The translations under genes and the position numbers were made by a program. A model generated the notes under the pieces. It was not told the origin of the DNA and did not search any database. It saw nothing but the letters and a program-made list of their open reading frames with translations. Shown here piece by piece: positions 12,982 to 22,210 of a DNA stretch of 35,370 nucleotides. Numbering within the stretch: position 1 is the first letter of the stretch; every line of letters starts with the position of its first letter. The DNA is from a virus, in IMG/VR virus record IMGVR_UViG_3300050138_000076, positions 1 through 35,370 of that record. The stretch is one strand, 5' to 3'.

Positions 12982-13797
12982 ATGGATAATCGTCAAGTTC
13001 CACCCAGTGAAACAGATCCAAGTTTTCCGAGTGAAGTATTAGGTACGATGGAGAGCGGAGATGCAGCGGCAAAGGATGCAGAGCACATCGATGCAAGTAG
13101 CAACAAGGAAGATTTGCCGAAGCACATTCAAGAACGGCTCGGACGCCAAGAGCATCGGCACAAAAAGGAATTACGAAATTTACGCAGTGAAATGCAGCAA
13201 CAAATGCAAGACATGCATGCACGCGTAGGTTCAACAAATCAACCATCGCCAAATGCAACACCGTTAAACCCTTATAACAACCAGCCGATACAACCTGGTA
13301 GTCATGAGGACGTGATCCATAGAGCCGTGACGGCTGCTTTAGCTCACAGGGATAATGAGTCTAAGCAGAGAGAGCAGGCAGCAGGGGCCGCGCATGTGCA
13401 CGAGCAGTATCAGAATCTCCAAAAGAATCTTGATAATGCGTCGAGTAAATACGAGGACTTTGATGATGTAGTACGTGACGACAAAAAGCCGTTCACGGGA
13501 GCAATGCGGGATGCATCGCTATTACTACCGAACGCCGAAGACGTGCTTTATAAACTGGGAAAAAACCCTGATGAACTTTCACGCATTTCACGACTTCATC
13601 CATTAGATCAAGCAAAAGAGATGGTAAAACTGTCGATTGCTCTCATGGGTGCGGCGAAATCAGATCCAATGGCTGCCTCCCGACCCACCATGGGTCAGAT
13701 TAAGAGTAATCCGGTTAATGCCTCTCCAAGAAATGTAAGCGACCAGACACCCGTGAGTGATTTGCGGGCAAGGATGAAGGCGGGAAGCTTTAAATAG
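12982..13797 (+). CDS. Scaffold-like protein
   Basis: A 271-residue protein between portal and coat, the usual place of the scaffold gene. It is highly charged and mostly helical. QERLGRQEHRHKKELRNLRS and following residues (about 50-80) form a coiled coil, and a disordered Asn/Pro/Gln linker (about 82-105) follows. A folded C-terminal half contains SKYEDFDDVVRDDKKPFTGA, conserved in such proteins. It would direct coat assembly and leave before packaging. ATG 12982 is preferred; a GTG at 12973 is too close to the GGAG site. Assignment is mainly by position and composition. Confidence 0.7.
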   Translation: MDNRQVPPSETDPSFPSEVLGTMESGDAAAKDAEHIDASSNKEDLPKHIQERLGRQEHRHKKELRNLRSEMQQQMQDMHARVGSTNQPSPNATPLNPYNNQPIQPGSHEDVIHRAVTAALAHRDNESKQREQAAGAAHVHEQYQNLQKNLDNASSKYEDFDDVVRDDKKPFTGAMRDASLLLPNAEDVLYKLGKNPDELSRISRLHPLDQAKEMVKLSIALMGAAKSDPMAASRPTMGQIKSNPVNASPRNVSDQTPVSDLRARMKAGSFK

Positions 13798-13831
13798 CAC
13801 TCGTCATTGTTAAACAAATGGAGTATTGGCA

Positions 13832-15043
13832 ATGCCTAACCAATTTATTACAACCCAACTCGTCTCAAATACCGCGCTCGCAATGTTTGCAAACAACGCG
13901 CCTTTTGTGATGACTGCTTCACGTATTTATCAAGATGATTTTACAAGTTCAGGATACAAAATCGGCGACACGTTACAGGTTCGCAGACAAAACAACTTTA
14001 TTGTTGGTGATGGCGCAACTGCTACACCGCAATCTATTATTGAAACGGTAGAAAATATTGTTGTTGCTCATCAATACCATGCATTGATTTCATATACCGT
14101 CCAAGATTTAACATTACGTATTGAAGATTTCTCAAGAATCTTTATTCAACCTGCCATCCAAAACATCGTAACGCAAATGGAACGTGACATGGGTACGGCT
14201 GCTGAATTATCACTGAATTTCTATTCAGGCACAGCAGGCACACCGGTTAATTCATTCACAGCAGTAGATTTATGCGGCGCAAAATTGCTAGAGCAAGGTG
14301 TTAATATTTCTAGTGATGCTTACATGGCATTGACTGTACGTGACGGATCATCGTTAAAAGGTGCGTTATTAAGCAACTTCACTCCAGTGTTTAACGAAGA
14401 CATCGTCAGACAATCTGCTATTGGACATTTGTCATATTTTGATATTTTCCAATCCCAAAACGTAGTACAACACGTTGCAGGTGCAGGCCCAACATTGCAT
14501 TCAGGAGATACATTGTTAGTAAATGGCACCGTAAGTTCAGGCAGCACAATTATATTGTCTGGCGCTTCAAACGCTATTACTAATTACTTCTTGCCAGGCG
14601 ATTTAATTTCCATTGCTGGCGTGCATTCAGTTAATCCAATCTCACGCGCATCCACCGGACAAAACATGCAGTTTGTTGTGACTGCTCCTGCGAGTTCTTC
14701 TGGCGCTGGCGCAATTACAATTAGCGTTTCCCCTGCAATCATTAGTGATACTGGCAACCCATTACAAAACGTTGATGGCGCTGTACTCACGACTTCCGTC
14801 GTATCAGTAGTGCCTAACTATAATGTTAACGTTGCATATCCTGCCCGTGCATTAGATGTTGTTTGCCCACCATTGTATAAACTCCAAGTGCCTTACGCTT
14901 CAGTTGCTGTCGATCCTGAAACTGGATTGTCACTTGCAGTTACGCAATCTGGTGACATTTTAGGGTATCAAAACTTTATGCGTTTAGATGTGTTATGCGG
15001 TTTCTTATGGCATCCACAGTACGCAGTTAAGATGTTGTCTTAA
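13832..15043 (+). CDS. Major capsid (coat) protein, P22 gp5-like
   Basis: A 403-residue protein, MPNQFITTQLVSNTALAM at the start, of HK97-fold P22 coat type (P22 gp5 is 430 aa). YKIGDTLQVRRQNNF (about residues 46-60) and the later VNVAYPARALDVVCPPLYK are in keeping with this family. The middle region is Ser/Gly/Ala-rich (about 210-310), as an inserted surface domain would be. GGAG lies nine bases before ATG 13832; a TTG at 13826 is not needed. It builds the icosahedral shell with the scaffold-like protein. Confidence 0.85.
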   Translation: MPNQFITTQLVSNTALAMFANNAPFVMTASRIYQDDFTSSGYKIGDTLQVRRQNNFIVGDGATATPQSIIETVENIVVAHQYHALISYTVQDLTLRIEDFSRIFIQPAIQNIVTQMERDMGTAAELSLNFYSGTAGTPVNSFTAVDLCGAKLLEQGVNISSDAYMALTVRDGSSLKGALLSNFTPVFNEDIVRQSAIGHLSYFDIFQSQNVVQHVAGAGPTLHSGDTLLVNGTVSSGSTIILSGASNAITNYFLPGDLISIAGVHSVNPISRASTGQNMQFVVTAPASSSGAGAITISVSPAIISDTGNPLQNVDGAVLTTSVVSVVPNYNVNVAYPARALDVVCPPLYKLQVPYASVAVDPETGLSLAVTQSGDILGYQNFMRLDVLCGFLWHPQYAVKMLS

Positions 15044-15045
15044 TT

Positions 15046-15315
15046 ATGGTAACAAAGCACTGGATATACCACCCCACTAAAGGTGGGGTGGTGGTAGAGG
15101 AAATCACTAAGAACGAAGCACTAGCGACTGGTGTTTGGTTCTTAGACCCAAACGATGCGAAAAAGATGAGGGAAGATTATGAAAAATCAATCAAAGGATT
15201 ACACGCTCCGAGACGGAAAAGACGCAAGCATAATGAACAAGCGACAAGCGATGGGCGAACGCCAGCACTCGGAAACGAACAGCTTTGTGAAAGCGGAGCA
15301 GATGAAGTCTGCTAA
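15046..15315 (+). CDS. Small protein following the coat gene, 89 aa
   Basis: Starts two bases after the coat stop. The first 60 residues (MVTKHWIYHPTKGGVVV, then ATGVWFLDPNDAKKMREDY) look like a real short phage protein with a WxYHP start. The last 43 residues overlap the next gene in another frame and are low in structure (RRKRRKHNEQATSDGR). An 8-bp hairpin lies in its eighth to sixteenth codons. It may be a head-tail or decoration accessory. Unknown function. Confidence 0.6.
   Translation: MVTKHWIYHPTKGGVVVEEITKNEALATGVWFLDPNDAKKMREDYEKSIKGLHAPRRKRRKHNEQATSDGRTPALGNEQLCESGADEVC
15068..15092 (+). other. Stable hairpin inside the start of the post-coat gene
   Basis: ACCACCCC (15068-15075) and GGGGTGGT (15085-15092) are perfect 8-bp GC-rich arms with a 9-base loop, 25 bases beyond the coat stop. 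In the RNA it should be very stable. It could reduce transcription or translation beyond the highly expressed coat gene, or protect the coat mRNA 3' end. It is also in the coding frame (YHPTKGGVVV). Confidence 0.5.
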
Positions 15316-15478
15316 ATTTGGTGGACGCGCTCCAGACATGGATGGTCGTTACATGAAGTTAGACGCAAGCATGATGAACAATGGCGCGCACGCGCAAGAG
15401 TTCGCAAAGAAATTGACTGCATCTATTGATCATGAAGCATTCCCAGTTAGGCAAAATCCGGACATGTCGCAAGACTAA
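15179..15478 (+). CDS. Unknown structural-region protein, 99 aa
   Basis: Starts 137 bases before the end of the preceding gene, in another frame, with GAGGGA seven bases before the ATG. Met-, Lys- and Asn-rich (NKRQAMGERQHSETNSF, later MDGRYMKLDASMMNNGAHA). The C-terminal two thirds occupy DNA without any other gene, so it is probably translated. The position between coat and gp4-like genes suggests a small virion or head-completion part. No family recognised. Confidence 0.6.
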   Translation: MKNQSKDYTLRDGKDASIMNKRQAMGERQHSETNSFVKAEQMKSAKFGGRAPDMDGRYMKLDASMMNNGAHAQEFAKKLTASIDHEAFPVRQNPDMSQD

Positions 15479-15499
15479 TCATAGCTGAGGTATTACGCT

Positions 15500-16240
15500 A
15501 TGCCGCAGGTTGTACGGACGACGAATGACTTGATCATTAACTCCCTTTTTCTCATTGGAGAATTGGGAGTTAGTGAATCACCAGATTCTTTTATGCTATC
15601 AACTGGTATTGAACTCATTAATGAAGTTATTGATGGGTTCACAGCAGATAGTATCTACATCCCGTTCTTAACAGAAATAGATTTTTTATTCGTACCTGGA
15701 AAGCAAACGTATTCTATCAGTGATATTTTAGTTGGTACGGATATTGTTGCGGATAGATTGGCAAATCTCGTATTTGCAAATTACACAGTTGAACCGACAG
15801 GATCTGAACCCATTGTTTATCCTTTGCGTATCATCAGCAAAGCTGAATACTATAATGTTGTGCATTTACTTAATTTACAGACACGTCCTGGATTTATATT
15901 CCTAAACAAGCAGAGTACAGAATCATTCATCACGGTTTATCCGGCGCCTGATCAGCCTTATCCTTGTCAATTACAAGCAAAGGTCTTTATCAATGGATTT
16001 GATGCAGGTGATGATCTTTCAGGATTGCCGCCATATTATTATGGATTTTTAAAGTTTGCACTTGGTAGACGTTTTAAAGCGTATTACCCATCAGCAAATT
16101 GGCCGCAGGAAAATGAGGATATTTATTTAGACTATTTCAATAATCTAAAGAATGCGAACGAGCTAGATCTTACGCTCACGCCGTCTGTCGTATTAACATC
16201 ACCTGAGCCGTTCTACTGGCCAAATATATTGGCATACTAA
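15500..16240 (+). CDS. Tail accessory factor, P22 gp4-like
   Basis: A 246-residue protein. The N-terminal TNDLIINSLFLIGELGV and ELINEVIDGFTADSIYIPF helices, followed by a beta region with FLFVPGKQTYSIS, match the P22 gp4/head-tail connector family. P22 gp4 is 166 aa, so this is a longer member. It would attach beneath the portal as the first tail layer. GAGGT lies nine bases before the ATG. It is followed one base later by the gp10-like gene, the same order as in P22. Confidence 0.8.
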   Translation: MPQVVRTTNDLIINSLFLIGELGVSESPDSFMLSTGIELINEVIDGFTADSIYIPFLTEIDFLFVPGKQTYSISDILVGTDIVADRLANLVFANYTVEPTGSEPIVYPLRIISKAEYYNVVHLLNLQTRPGFIFLNKQSTESFITVYPAPDQPYPCQLQAKVFINGFDAGDDLSGLPPYYYGFLKFALGRRFKAYYPSANWPQENEDIYLDYFNNLKNANELDLTLTPSVVLTSPEPFYWPNILAY

Positions 16241-16241
16241 T

Positions 16242-18104
16242 ATGTCAGCTACTGTTGATTACCCCATTGTCGGTTCATACAATAATCAACGTGTATTGTC
16301 GATAGATGCTGAACGCACGATAAATCTTTTTGAATACATAGATCAAAAAGGAAAAAAGGCGCATGTATTATTACCTACTAGCGGTTTGCTTAATACGAAT
16401 CAACAATTTGTTCAAACAACTGGGGGTTTCCGTAGACAGTTTATATTTAACAATAACGAATATAGTGTTGTGGGCAATGGTGTATTTTTAATTAATGCTG
16501 CTACAAATGTGGTGTCATTGCTTGGGCGGATTGGCACATCAGTCGGTTATGTTGGTATTGATGCAAATACATTTCAGATCATCATAGTTGATGGGTTGAA
16601 CGGTTGGATATATGACACTACCGCAAATACTTTTTTACAAATTACAGATACAAATTTTCCGAAAGCGCCGATTGATGTTACAAATCTTGATGGCTTCTTT
16701 TCGGTGCCACAAGGTGGGACGCCTAATTTCTTTTTATCATCACTGAATCAAGGTATGGTTTGGGGTGGATTTAATTCTACATATACAACCGCTTTTGCAA
16801 CAAATAATTTTCTAACAGTATCTGCAACAGCAAACTTAGCAACTGGGGTACCTGTTGCGGTTGCTGTAGCGCCAACTGGCACATTATCCGCTCCATTAAT
16901 TGGAGGTCCACCACAAATATATTTTGCAATACGAATTGATGCCACACGTATTGCTCTTGCAACTACCTATGCAAATGCAATTGCAGGAACACAAATAGTA
17001 TTAACAGGTGACGGTAATCTAGTACAAACTATCACAGTGCAAGGACAATTACAGCAAGCTGCTATTACAACGCATCCTGGGAATATTGTAGCAATAAGAA
17101 CATTACACAGATTTTTATTTATATTTTCTGCTTTCTTCACAGAAGTGTGGGAAAACTATGGTGCAGGGCAAAATCTACCATTCAGGCGCAACAACGGTTT
17201 GTTAATGGAATACGGTTGTGCAGCAATTGGTTCTGTGCAAGTTGGTTTTGATCGCATGTTCTTCTTGTCGCAAGATAAAGACGGTTTAGGATCTGTGATG
17301 CAGGTTACAGGTTCGCAATCAGTGCCAGTAAGTCCACGCGCATTAGATTATCAATACTCACAATACGCAGGAACACCGATGGTGGGTGTTGCAGACTGCT
17401 ATGGCATGTTGGTTAAAGAAAACGGCATGATCTTTTATCGTATGAACTTCACTCTCGCAAATGCGACGTTTGTATATAACGTTTCAATGTCTGATCCATC
17501 TAGTGAAGCGACTATGTTATGGCATGAAGAACAAGATATTTATGGTAACCGACATCCTGCGCAAACTCATGCGTACTTTAATGGTAATAACTATTATGGA
17601 AACTATGCGGCGCCAATACTTTATCAAGTAAGTTCAGCATATCAAACGAATGATGGCCAACCAATTCCTCGCATTAGAATTGGTAAACCGATGTGCCCGC
17701 CAGGCTATCAGCGTCAACGTATCGACCGTTGGCAGATTGATCTTGTCCAAGGATCTGCGCTAGAAGTTTATTCAGAAACACTAGAATCTGATTTATTAAC
17801 TGAATTAGGTGTTGATATTACCACTGAGCTTTCTATCAATATTGAAACCGAATCAGGCCAAGTTATTAATGATCAGCGATTTCCTGTGGTATTTTTCAGT
17901 TATTCAAAAGATGGTGGTCAATCATATGGTAGTGAAACACGTGGGTTGATGGGACAGATTGGTGACCGCACAGCAAGAACGGTATGGCGCAAGTTAGGGG
18001 TTACCCCTAGAGGACAAGGGTTTGTACCTAAAATCCGATTCTTTAATCAACTGCCATTCGTGGTGCTAGGCGCTGCGTGGGCAATGGATACATTACCGGA
18101 ATAG
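16242..18104 (+). CDS. Packaged-DNA stabilization protein, P22 gp10-like
   Basis: A 620-residue beta-rich protein. YPIVGSYNNQRVLSIDAERT near the N-terminus, LLPTSGLL, a WENYG strand and later DRWQIDLVQGS match the P22 gp10 family. P22 gp10 is 472 aa; this one appears to have an insertion of Val/Ala/Thr-rich sequence (about residues 180-270). It forms the second tail-hub ring and holds DNA in the head. There is no clear ribosome site, so translation probably continues from the gp4-like gene, whose stop is one base upstream. Confidence 0.85.
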   Translation: MSATVDYPIVGSYNNQRVLSIDAERTINLFEYIDQKGKKAHVLLPTSGLLNTNQQFVQTTGGFRRQFIFNNNEYSVVGNGVFLINAATNVVSLLGRIGTSVGYVGIDANTFQIIIVDGLNGWIYDTTANTFLQITDTNFPKAPIDVTNLDGFFSVPQGGTPNFFLSSLNQGMVWGGFNSTYTTAFATNNFLTVSATANLATGVPVAVAVAPTGTLSAPLIGGPPQIYFAIRIDATRIALATTYANAIAGTQIVLTGDGNLVQTITVQGQLQQAAITTHPGNIVAIRTLHRFLFIFSAFFTEVWENYGAGQNLPFRRNNGLLMEYGCAAIGSVQVGFDRMFFLSQDKDGLGSVMQVTGSQSVPVSPRALDYQYSQYAGTPMVGVADCYGMLVKENGMIFYRMNFTLANATFVYNVSMSDPSSEATMLWHEEQDIYGNRHPAQTHAYFNGNNYYGNYAAPILYQVSSAYQTNDGQPIPRIRIGKPMCPPGYQRQRIDRWQIDLVQGSALEVYSETLESDLLTELGVDITTELSINIETESGQVINDQRFPVVFFSYSKDGGQSYGSETRGLMGQIGDRTARTVWRKLGVTPRGQGFVPKIRFFNQLPFVVLGAAWAMDTLPE

Positions 18105-18109
18105 TACCT

Positions 18110-18397
18110 ATGGCAACATCAATTGATAAACCGCCTATTTATGATCCGATAACAAAAGATCCTAAAACGCATTTGCCATTGAACCCGCTTTCTGATCAGT
18201 GGATATCATGGTTTACGACATTTTGGGAAACAATGCAGGCTTATTTATCCCAAAATGGTGTGTTTATATCGACAATAACAACAGCACAGCGCGGTGCGAT
18301 ACAATCGCCCGTCAATGGACAAATGATATATAATAGTGATACAGGTACGTTTCAGGGTTATCAAGCGGGTGCGTGGAAAACGTTCACGCTTAGTTAA
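18110..18397 (+). CDS. Small tail-associated protein, 95 aa
   Basis: A short protein with a Pro-rich start (SIDKPPIYDPITKDPKTH), a Trp-rich helix (DQWISWFTTFWETMQAYL) and a C-terminal TTAQRGAIQSPVNGQMIYN motif. The last segment is often seen as the end motif of phage tail or fibre proteins. It is located where P22 encodes its tail needle, but is far too short to be a full needle. ATG 18110 follows the gp10-like stop by five bases. Confidence 0.65.
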   Translation: MATSIDKPPIYDPITKDPKTHLPLNPLSDQWISWFTTFWETMQAYLSQNGVFISTITTAQRGAIQSPVNGQMIYNSDTGTFQGYQAGAWKTFTLS

Positions 18398-18421
18398 TCC
18401 AACACATAAGGATATGTGCAT

Positions 18422-19066
18422 ATGATGTCTTCAGGCGGTGGCGCAGGTGGTGGCGTCGGTAGTTTAGTAAGTGCGGGTCAAGGCATGTCCGGTGGTATTC
18501 AGCAGTTTTTGTCTGGGATATTTGGTCATGGAGGTTCGCAATTTGCAGACGCTTTCAAAGCTTATAAACCTTACGCGCAACAAGCGGCAGGGTATCAAAT
18601 GCCGTTTTATAATAATGGCGTTAATGCTAGTAATAATTTGCAAAACCAAATTGGTCAAATGTCGAATCCTACCGAATTCATTAATAAGTTAATGGGTGGA
18701 TATCAATCATCTCCATGGGCAAAGTATGCTACACAAGCAGCGCAACAAGGAGCAAATAACTCCGCTTCTGCTAGTGGTTTAGTGGGTAGTACACCATTCG
18801 CTCAACAATCAGCAGACTATGCTAAAAACATTGCATCAGGTGATATGGGATCATGGTTGCAGAACGTGTTAGGCGTGAACCAACATGCGATGGAAGGTAA
18901 CGAATTCATGTCAGAGCAAGGTCAGCATTCAGGTGACCAACTGTCAAACATATTTAGTAAGATGGCAGATTTCGCAGGTGGCACGCAGTACGGGCAATCT
19001 GCCGGTGAAAACACGGACCAAAACAATTGGATGCAGGGTTTGATCAAGATGTTTACGGGAGGGTAA
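18422..19066 (+). CDS. Glycine-rich internal virion/ejection protein, 214 aa
   Basis: A Gly/Ser-rich N-terminus (residues 3-40), then SPWAKYATQAAQQGANNSAS and GLVGSTPFAQQ, a pattern found in podovirus internal or DNA-transfer proteins. The region is mostly helical and Gln/Ala-rich. AAGGA lies nine bases before ATG 18422. First of three genes that occupy the gp7/gp20/gp16 ejection position of P22-like genomes. It probably leaves the virion with the DNA. Confidence 0.65.
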   Translation: MMSSGGGAGGGVGSLVSAGQGMSGGIQQFLSGIFGHGGSQFADAFKAYKPYAQQAAGYQMPFYNNGVNASNNLQNQIGQMSNPTEFINKLMGGYQSSPWAKYATQAAQQGANNSASASGLVGSTPFAQQSADYAKNIASGDMGSWLQNVLGVNQHAMEGNEFMSEQGQHSGDQLSNIFSKMADFAGGTQYGQSAGENTDQNNWMQGLIKMFTGG

Positions 19067-19069
19067 TAT

Positions 19070-20524
19070 ATGTTATCAAGTGTACAATTACCCGCATTCC
19101 CAGCAGGCGGCTATGGAATGCAAGCAGCCAAACAGGGTAATGCATTAACTAAGCAAGCTCTCGATAACCAAAAGGAGCGCTTAGAAAACATTATCAATCA
19201 ACCAAGAGCAAATGCAGCGCAGGCATTCACAGATGCAGAATTGCAAGAAGCGCAAGCGAAACCAGGATTGACAAAAGCGCAAGCACAGCAAGCATCAGGT
19301 GCGGCGAATTTATCAAATGCATCAGCATTAGGCGTGCCATCTGAAATACAACTACGTCAAGCACAAGCAAGATTGCTAGACCCGCAAACACAACTTGCAG
19401 CATTGAAAGCTCAGGTTATACGACAAAACTTTTTAAACAATGGACAGCAGGGCGGGGGCGGTGGGACTCCACCTCCGCAAAACAATTCACAAGCACCGCC
19501 ACAAAATGGAAATGCTAATTTAGATATGAACGCTGGAGGTGGTGTATCAGCGTCACCGCAAACGATTAATTCATTGCTAGATCAAATGAGTTCACAGCAA
19601 CCAGGGCAATCAATTACGGTTCCACAGGGTGATAACAAGCTAAATAATTCTGCGCCAGTGCAAAACAATAATCAGGCGCAAAAACCTGGTCCTTATGGAT
19701 TAACTGCGCCAACCATGAATGGTCAAGACTTTGGGAATAGTTTATTCCATGTCGATTCATATTCGCCAAGATTGAAAAACTATAACGAACAATATATGGA
19801 TCAATACCATCAATACCAAAGTGAAATAAAAAATGCTAGTGACCAATCCGTTTCGGCTAGTAACTCAAACCAATTATTAGATGCTTATAATAACGCAATG
19901 GATAAGTCACACTTTAAAGGACCAACACTTGGAAAGGTCGATAGTGAAAAATCTAAAATTGCAAGTGGACTAGGTATTGCCGGAGTGAATATGGAAAATG
20001 AACAAGCCGTTGATCGTTTGTCAGCAAAAAATTTACCTGGAGTAGTTCATCAGTTAGCAGACGCTATGCATAATGCGAAATTTTCTAATCTTGACATGCA
20101 TGTTGCGGAAGGAATGAATTTTGATAGATCGTTAAGTGATGCCAATAGAAAGTTTTTCACAAATTTAACTAAGGGTGTTAACGAACGCATTAACGAGCGC
20201 AGGCAATTCTATACGCAATTAGGTAATCCACAATCTGGAGCATCAAAACAAAATGCAGATTCATTATGGGCTGCATATCAAAAACAATATCCGATTGTTG
20301 CTGATGATGGAAAATCAATTAACAAGAATGATGTTGGTAAATGGCCGTTATTTACGACACAGAAAGCTATACAATCTGTAAGTCAAACAGGTGATTATAA
20401 CCCTGAAAACAAGCAGCCATTGGTCGCAATGTCTGGGCCTAAAGGTTCTAAGTGGGAAGGTAAAACCTATAACCTAACGCCAGAGCAAGCGAAGCGTGCG
20501 ACTGGTTGGTCGAGGGTTGGATAA
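19070..20524 (+). CDS. Probable ejection protein, 484 aa
   Basis: Ala/Gln-rich helical N-terminal 110 residues (KAQAQQASGAANLSNASALG), a disordered Gly/Pro/Asn/Gln segment (about 122-215), and a more folded C-terminal half. Composition and place between the Gly-rich protein and the next large helical protein fit a P22 gp20/gp16-like injectosome part. It starts three bases after the previous stop, with GGAGGG upstream. No catalytic motif seen. Its stop overlaps the next start as TAATG. Confidence 0.6.
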   Translation: MLSSVQLPAFPAGGYGMQAAKQGNALTKQALDNQKERLENIINQPRANAAQAFTDAELQEAQAKPGLTKAQAQQASGAANLSNASALGVPSEIQLRQAQARLLDPQTQLAALKAQVIRQNFLNNGQQGGGGGTPPPQNNSQAPPQNGNANLDMNAGGGVSASPQTINSLLDQMSSQQPGQSITVPQGDNKLNNSAPVQNNNQAQKPGPYGLTAPTMNGQDFGNSLFHVDSYSPRLKNYNEQYMDQYHQYQSEIKNASDQSVSASNSNQLLDAYNNAMDKSHFKGPTLGKVDSEKSKIASGLGIAGVNMENEQAVDRLSAKNLPGVVHQLADAMHNAKFSNLDMHVAEGMNFDRSLSDANRKFFTNLTKGVNERINERRQFYTQLGNPQSGASKQNADSLWAAYQKQYPIVADDGKSINKNDVGKWPLFTTQKAIQSVSQTGDYNPENKQPLVAMSGPKGSKWEGKTYNLTPEQAKRATGWSRVG

Positions 20525-22161
20525 TGGCAGAATTTAATCCTGATACTGAAAAGGCACCGTTTCTATCATCAACATTTGATCCTGATGAAGAAAGTGCGTC
20601 TCCAGGTACAAATTCTTCGCCGCAGTTACAAAATAATAATTCGACGATATTAGGATTACCATCATCGCATAAAGAAGTTATGCAAATGTATCCAGCATTA
20701 AGTGATCCTGAAGCTCTTAAAAAAGAAATACCTAATGCGGTAAATTCGGTTTCTTCATTGTTAGGACCGGAATACTCGATATACAAAGGAATACCAGGAT
20801 TTTTGCGTATTGCAAGAGGATTAACGAACAGAGCAATAAACTATCTAAATCCTGAAGCGGAACATGTTCCCGCACCTGATGCATTGACGCCTTATTCTGG
20901 AGGTGCAAGCCCACAACCTAATGCAAATTTTGGATCTGCTGAAGGTTCAGAATTTAAATCTAAGCCATTTGAAGCGCCTTCATTCTTAACAGAAGATAAG
21001 CAAGCAGCATCACCCGAAGAACATGCTTCACAACTCATGCAAACAATGAGCAGGGGAGAAACTCCAGAACAAGCTGGTATAAACCTTGCAGAACATACAA
21101 AAAATACATTTTCACAAAAAGAAGAAGCTGGACAAGCCAAATACAATGATTTGCTTGACACGCCCATTACAGATAAAGAATCGGTTGGCGATATTAAATT
21201 ATATGATCACCCAGATCCATTAATAGGCACAAAGCGTCAAGGTGGTTACATTGACACAGTTGGTGAGAAGAAATCTCCCTATGGTGATACGAATTTAGAT
21301 TCTTTACATAATGATTTAATGAAAGATCCGTCAGTTGATACGGCACACAAATTACAAAGCCAATTAGGAAGAGAAATTGGTGAAATGAAGTATCAAAATA
21401 AACAAGGTAATCTTGATCAATCTGGAAAGAACACATTAAATTTATATAGTAGAGCGCGTGGATCATTAATAGATGATATGCATTCAGCAATGGATGAAGT
21501 AAATCCTGACTATGCGGATCAATACAGAGACGCGACCGCCAATTGGAAAAATGAAGTTCGTCCGTACCTTTCCGATCCCACATTAGCAAAAATGGCACGT
21601 GGTGATTTAACCAATCCAACATCAGCTCAGGTAAATAGAATATTCAAAAATCCCGAAGGTGACATAAGCAAAGTAACAGGTGATCTAGGACAAGAAGGCA
21701 CCGATAGAATTGCGTATATAGGCATGGGTAAACAACCAGAAGAAAACTCATCCGCTGATATGCAAGCTGGAAATCTTTCGTTGCGTCGCAAAGGTTTGGG
21801 CAGTTACATAAACCCCGATACGCAACAATCATTCACAGAACTTAACGATAAAATAACCACAGATGCGCAGGCATCGGCGCAGAATGCGCAGAATGCGCAA
21901 ACTGTGCAAGCTCTCAGAGTTGCTCACGAAAAAGTTAATCCACCATCGTCACCATTAACACCTAATGCACTGAACCAAAGAAGTCAGAGCGGAACGCAGG
22001 CAGGCGCAAGTGATGCAAACCAAATTCATAGAGCTGTTATTAACAAATTGAACGACCAGTTCGCTGAAAAAGCGGTACCACCAAACAATGCATTAATAAA
22101 AATTGGCAAAGCAGCGGGATTGATGGAATTGATCAAATTTTTACACAAGCATATTCCATAG
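20524..22161 (+). CDS. Probable ejection protein, 545 aa
   Basis: Mostly helical, acidic and Ser/Asn-rich. Residues about 160-360 contain long charged helices (SQLMQTMSRGETPEQAGIN; DDMHSAMDEVNPDYADQYRD). A short hydrophobic end follows (LMELIKFLHKHIP). No lytic transglycosylase or peptidase motif is visible. ATG 20524 is chosen over the in-frame 20506 because it overlaps the preceding stop as TAATG, giving translational coupling. By order it is the last of the three ejection-type proteins before the fibre genes. Confidence 0.6.
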   Translation: MAEFNPDTEKAPFLSSTFDPDEESASPGTNSSPQLQNNNSTILGLPSSHKEVMQMYPALSDPEALKKEIPNAVNSVSSLLGPEYSIYKGIPGFLRIARGLTNRAINYLNPEAEHVPAPDALTPYSGGASPQPNANFGSAEGSEFKSKPFEAPSFLTEDKQAASPEEHASQLMQTMSRGETPEQAGINLAEHTKNTFSQKEEAGQAKYNDLLDTPITDKESVGDIKLYDHPDPLIGTKRQGGYIDTVGEKKSPYGDTNLDSLHNDLMKDPSVDTAHKLQSQLGREIGEMKYQNKQGNLDQSGKNTLNLYSRARGSLIDDMHSAMDEVNPDYADQYRDATANWKNEVRPYLSDPTLAKMARGDLTNPTSAQVNRIFKNPEGDISKVTGDLGQEGTDRIAYIGMGKQPEENSSADMQAGNLSLRRKGLGSYINPDTQQSFTELNDKITTDAQASAQNAQNAQTVQALRVAHEKVNPPSSPLTPNALNQRSQSGTQAGASDANQIHRAVINKLNDQFAEKAVPPNNALIKIGKAAGLMELIKFLHKHIP

Positions 22162-22210
22162 CAATAAAGTGTAGTAAAATGCGATTAACGGAATACAAGG
22201 ACGCGCCAGG

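Noticed and set aside
12722-13261. 179-codon minus frame across the portal/scaffold junction
   Set aside because: Opposite the late operon, overlaps the internal promoter, and its composition is that of antisense sequence.
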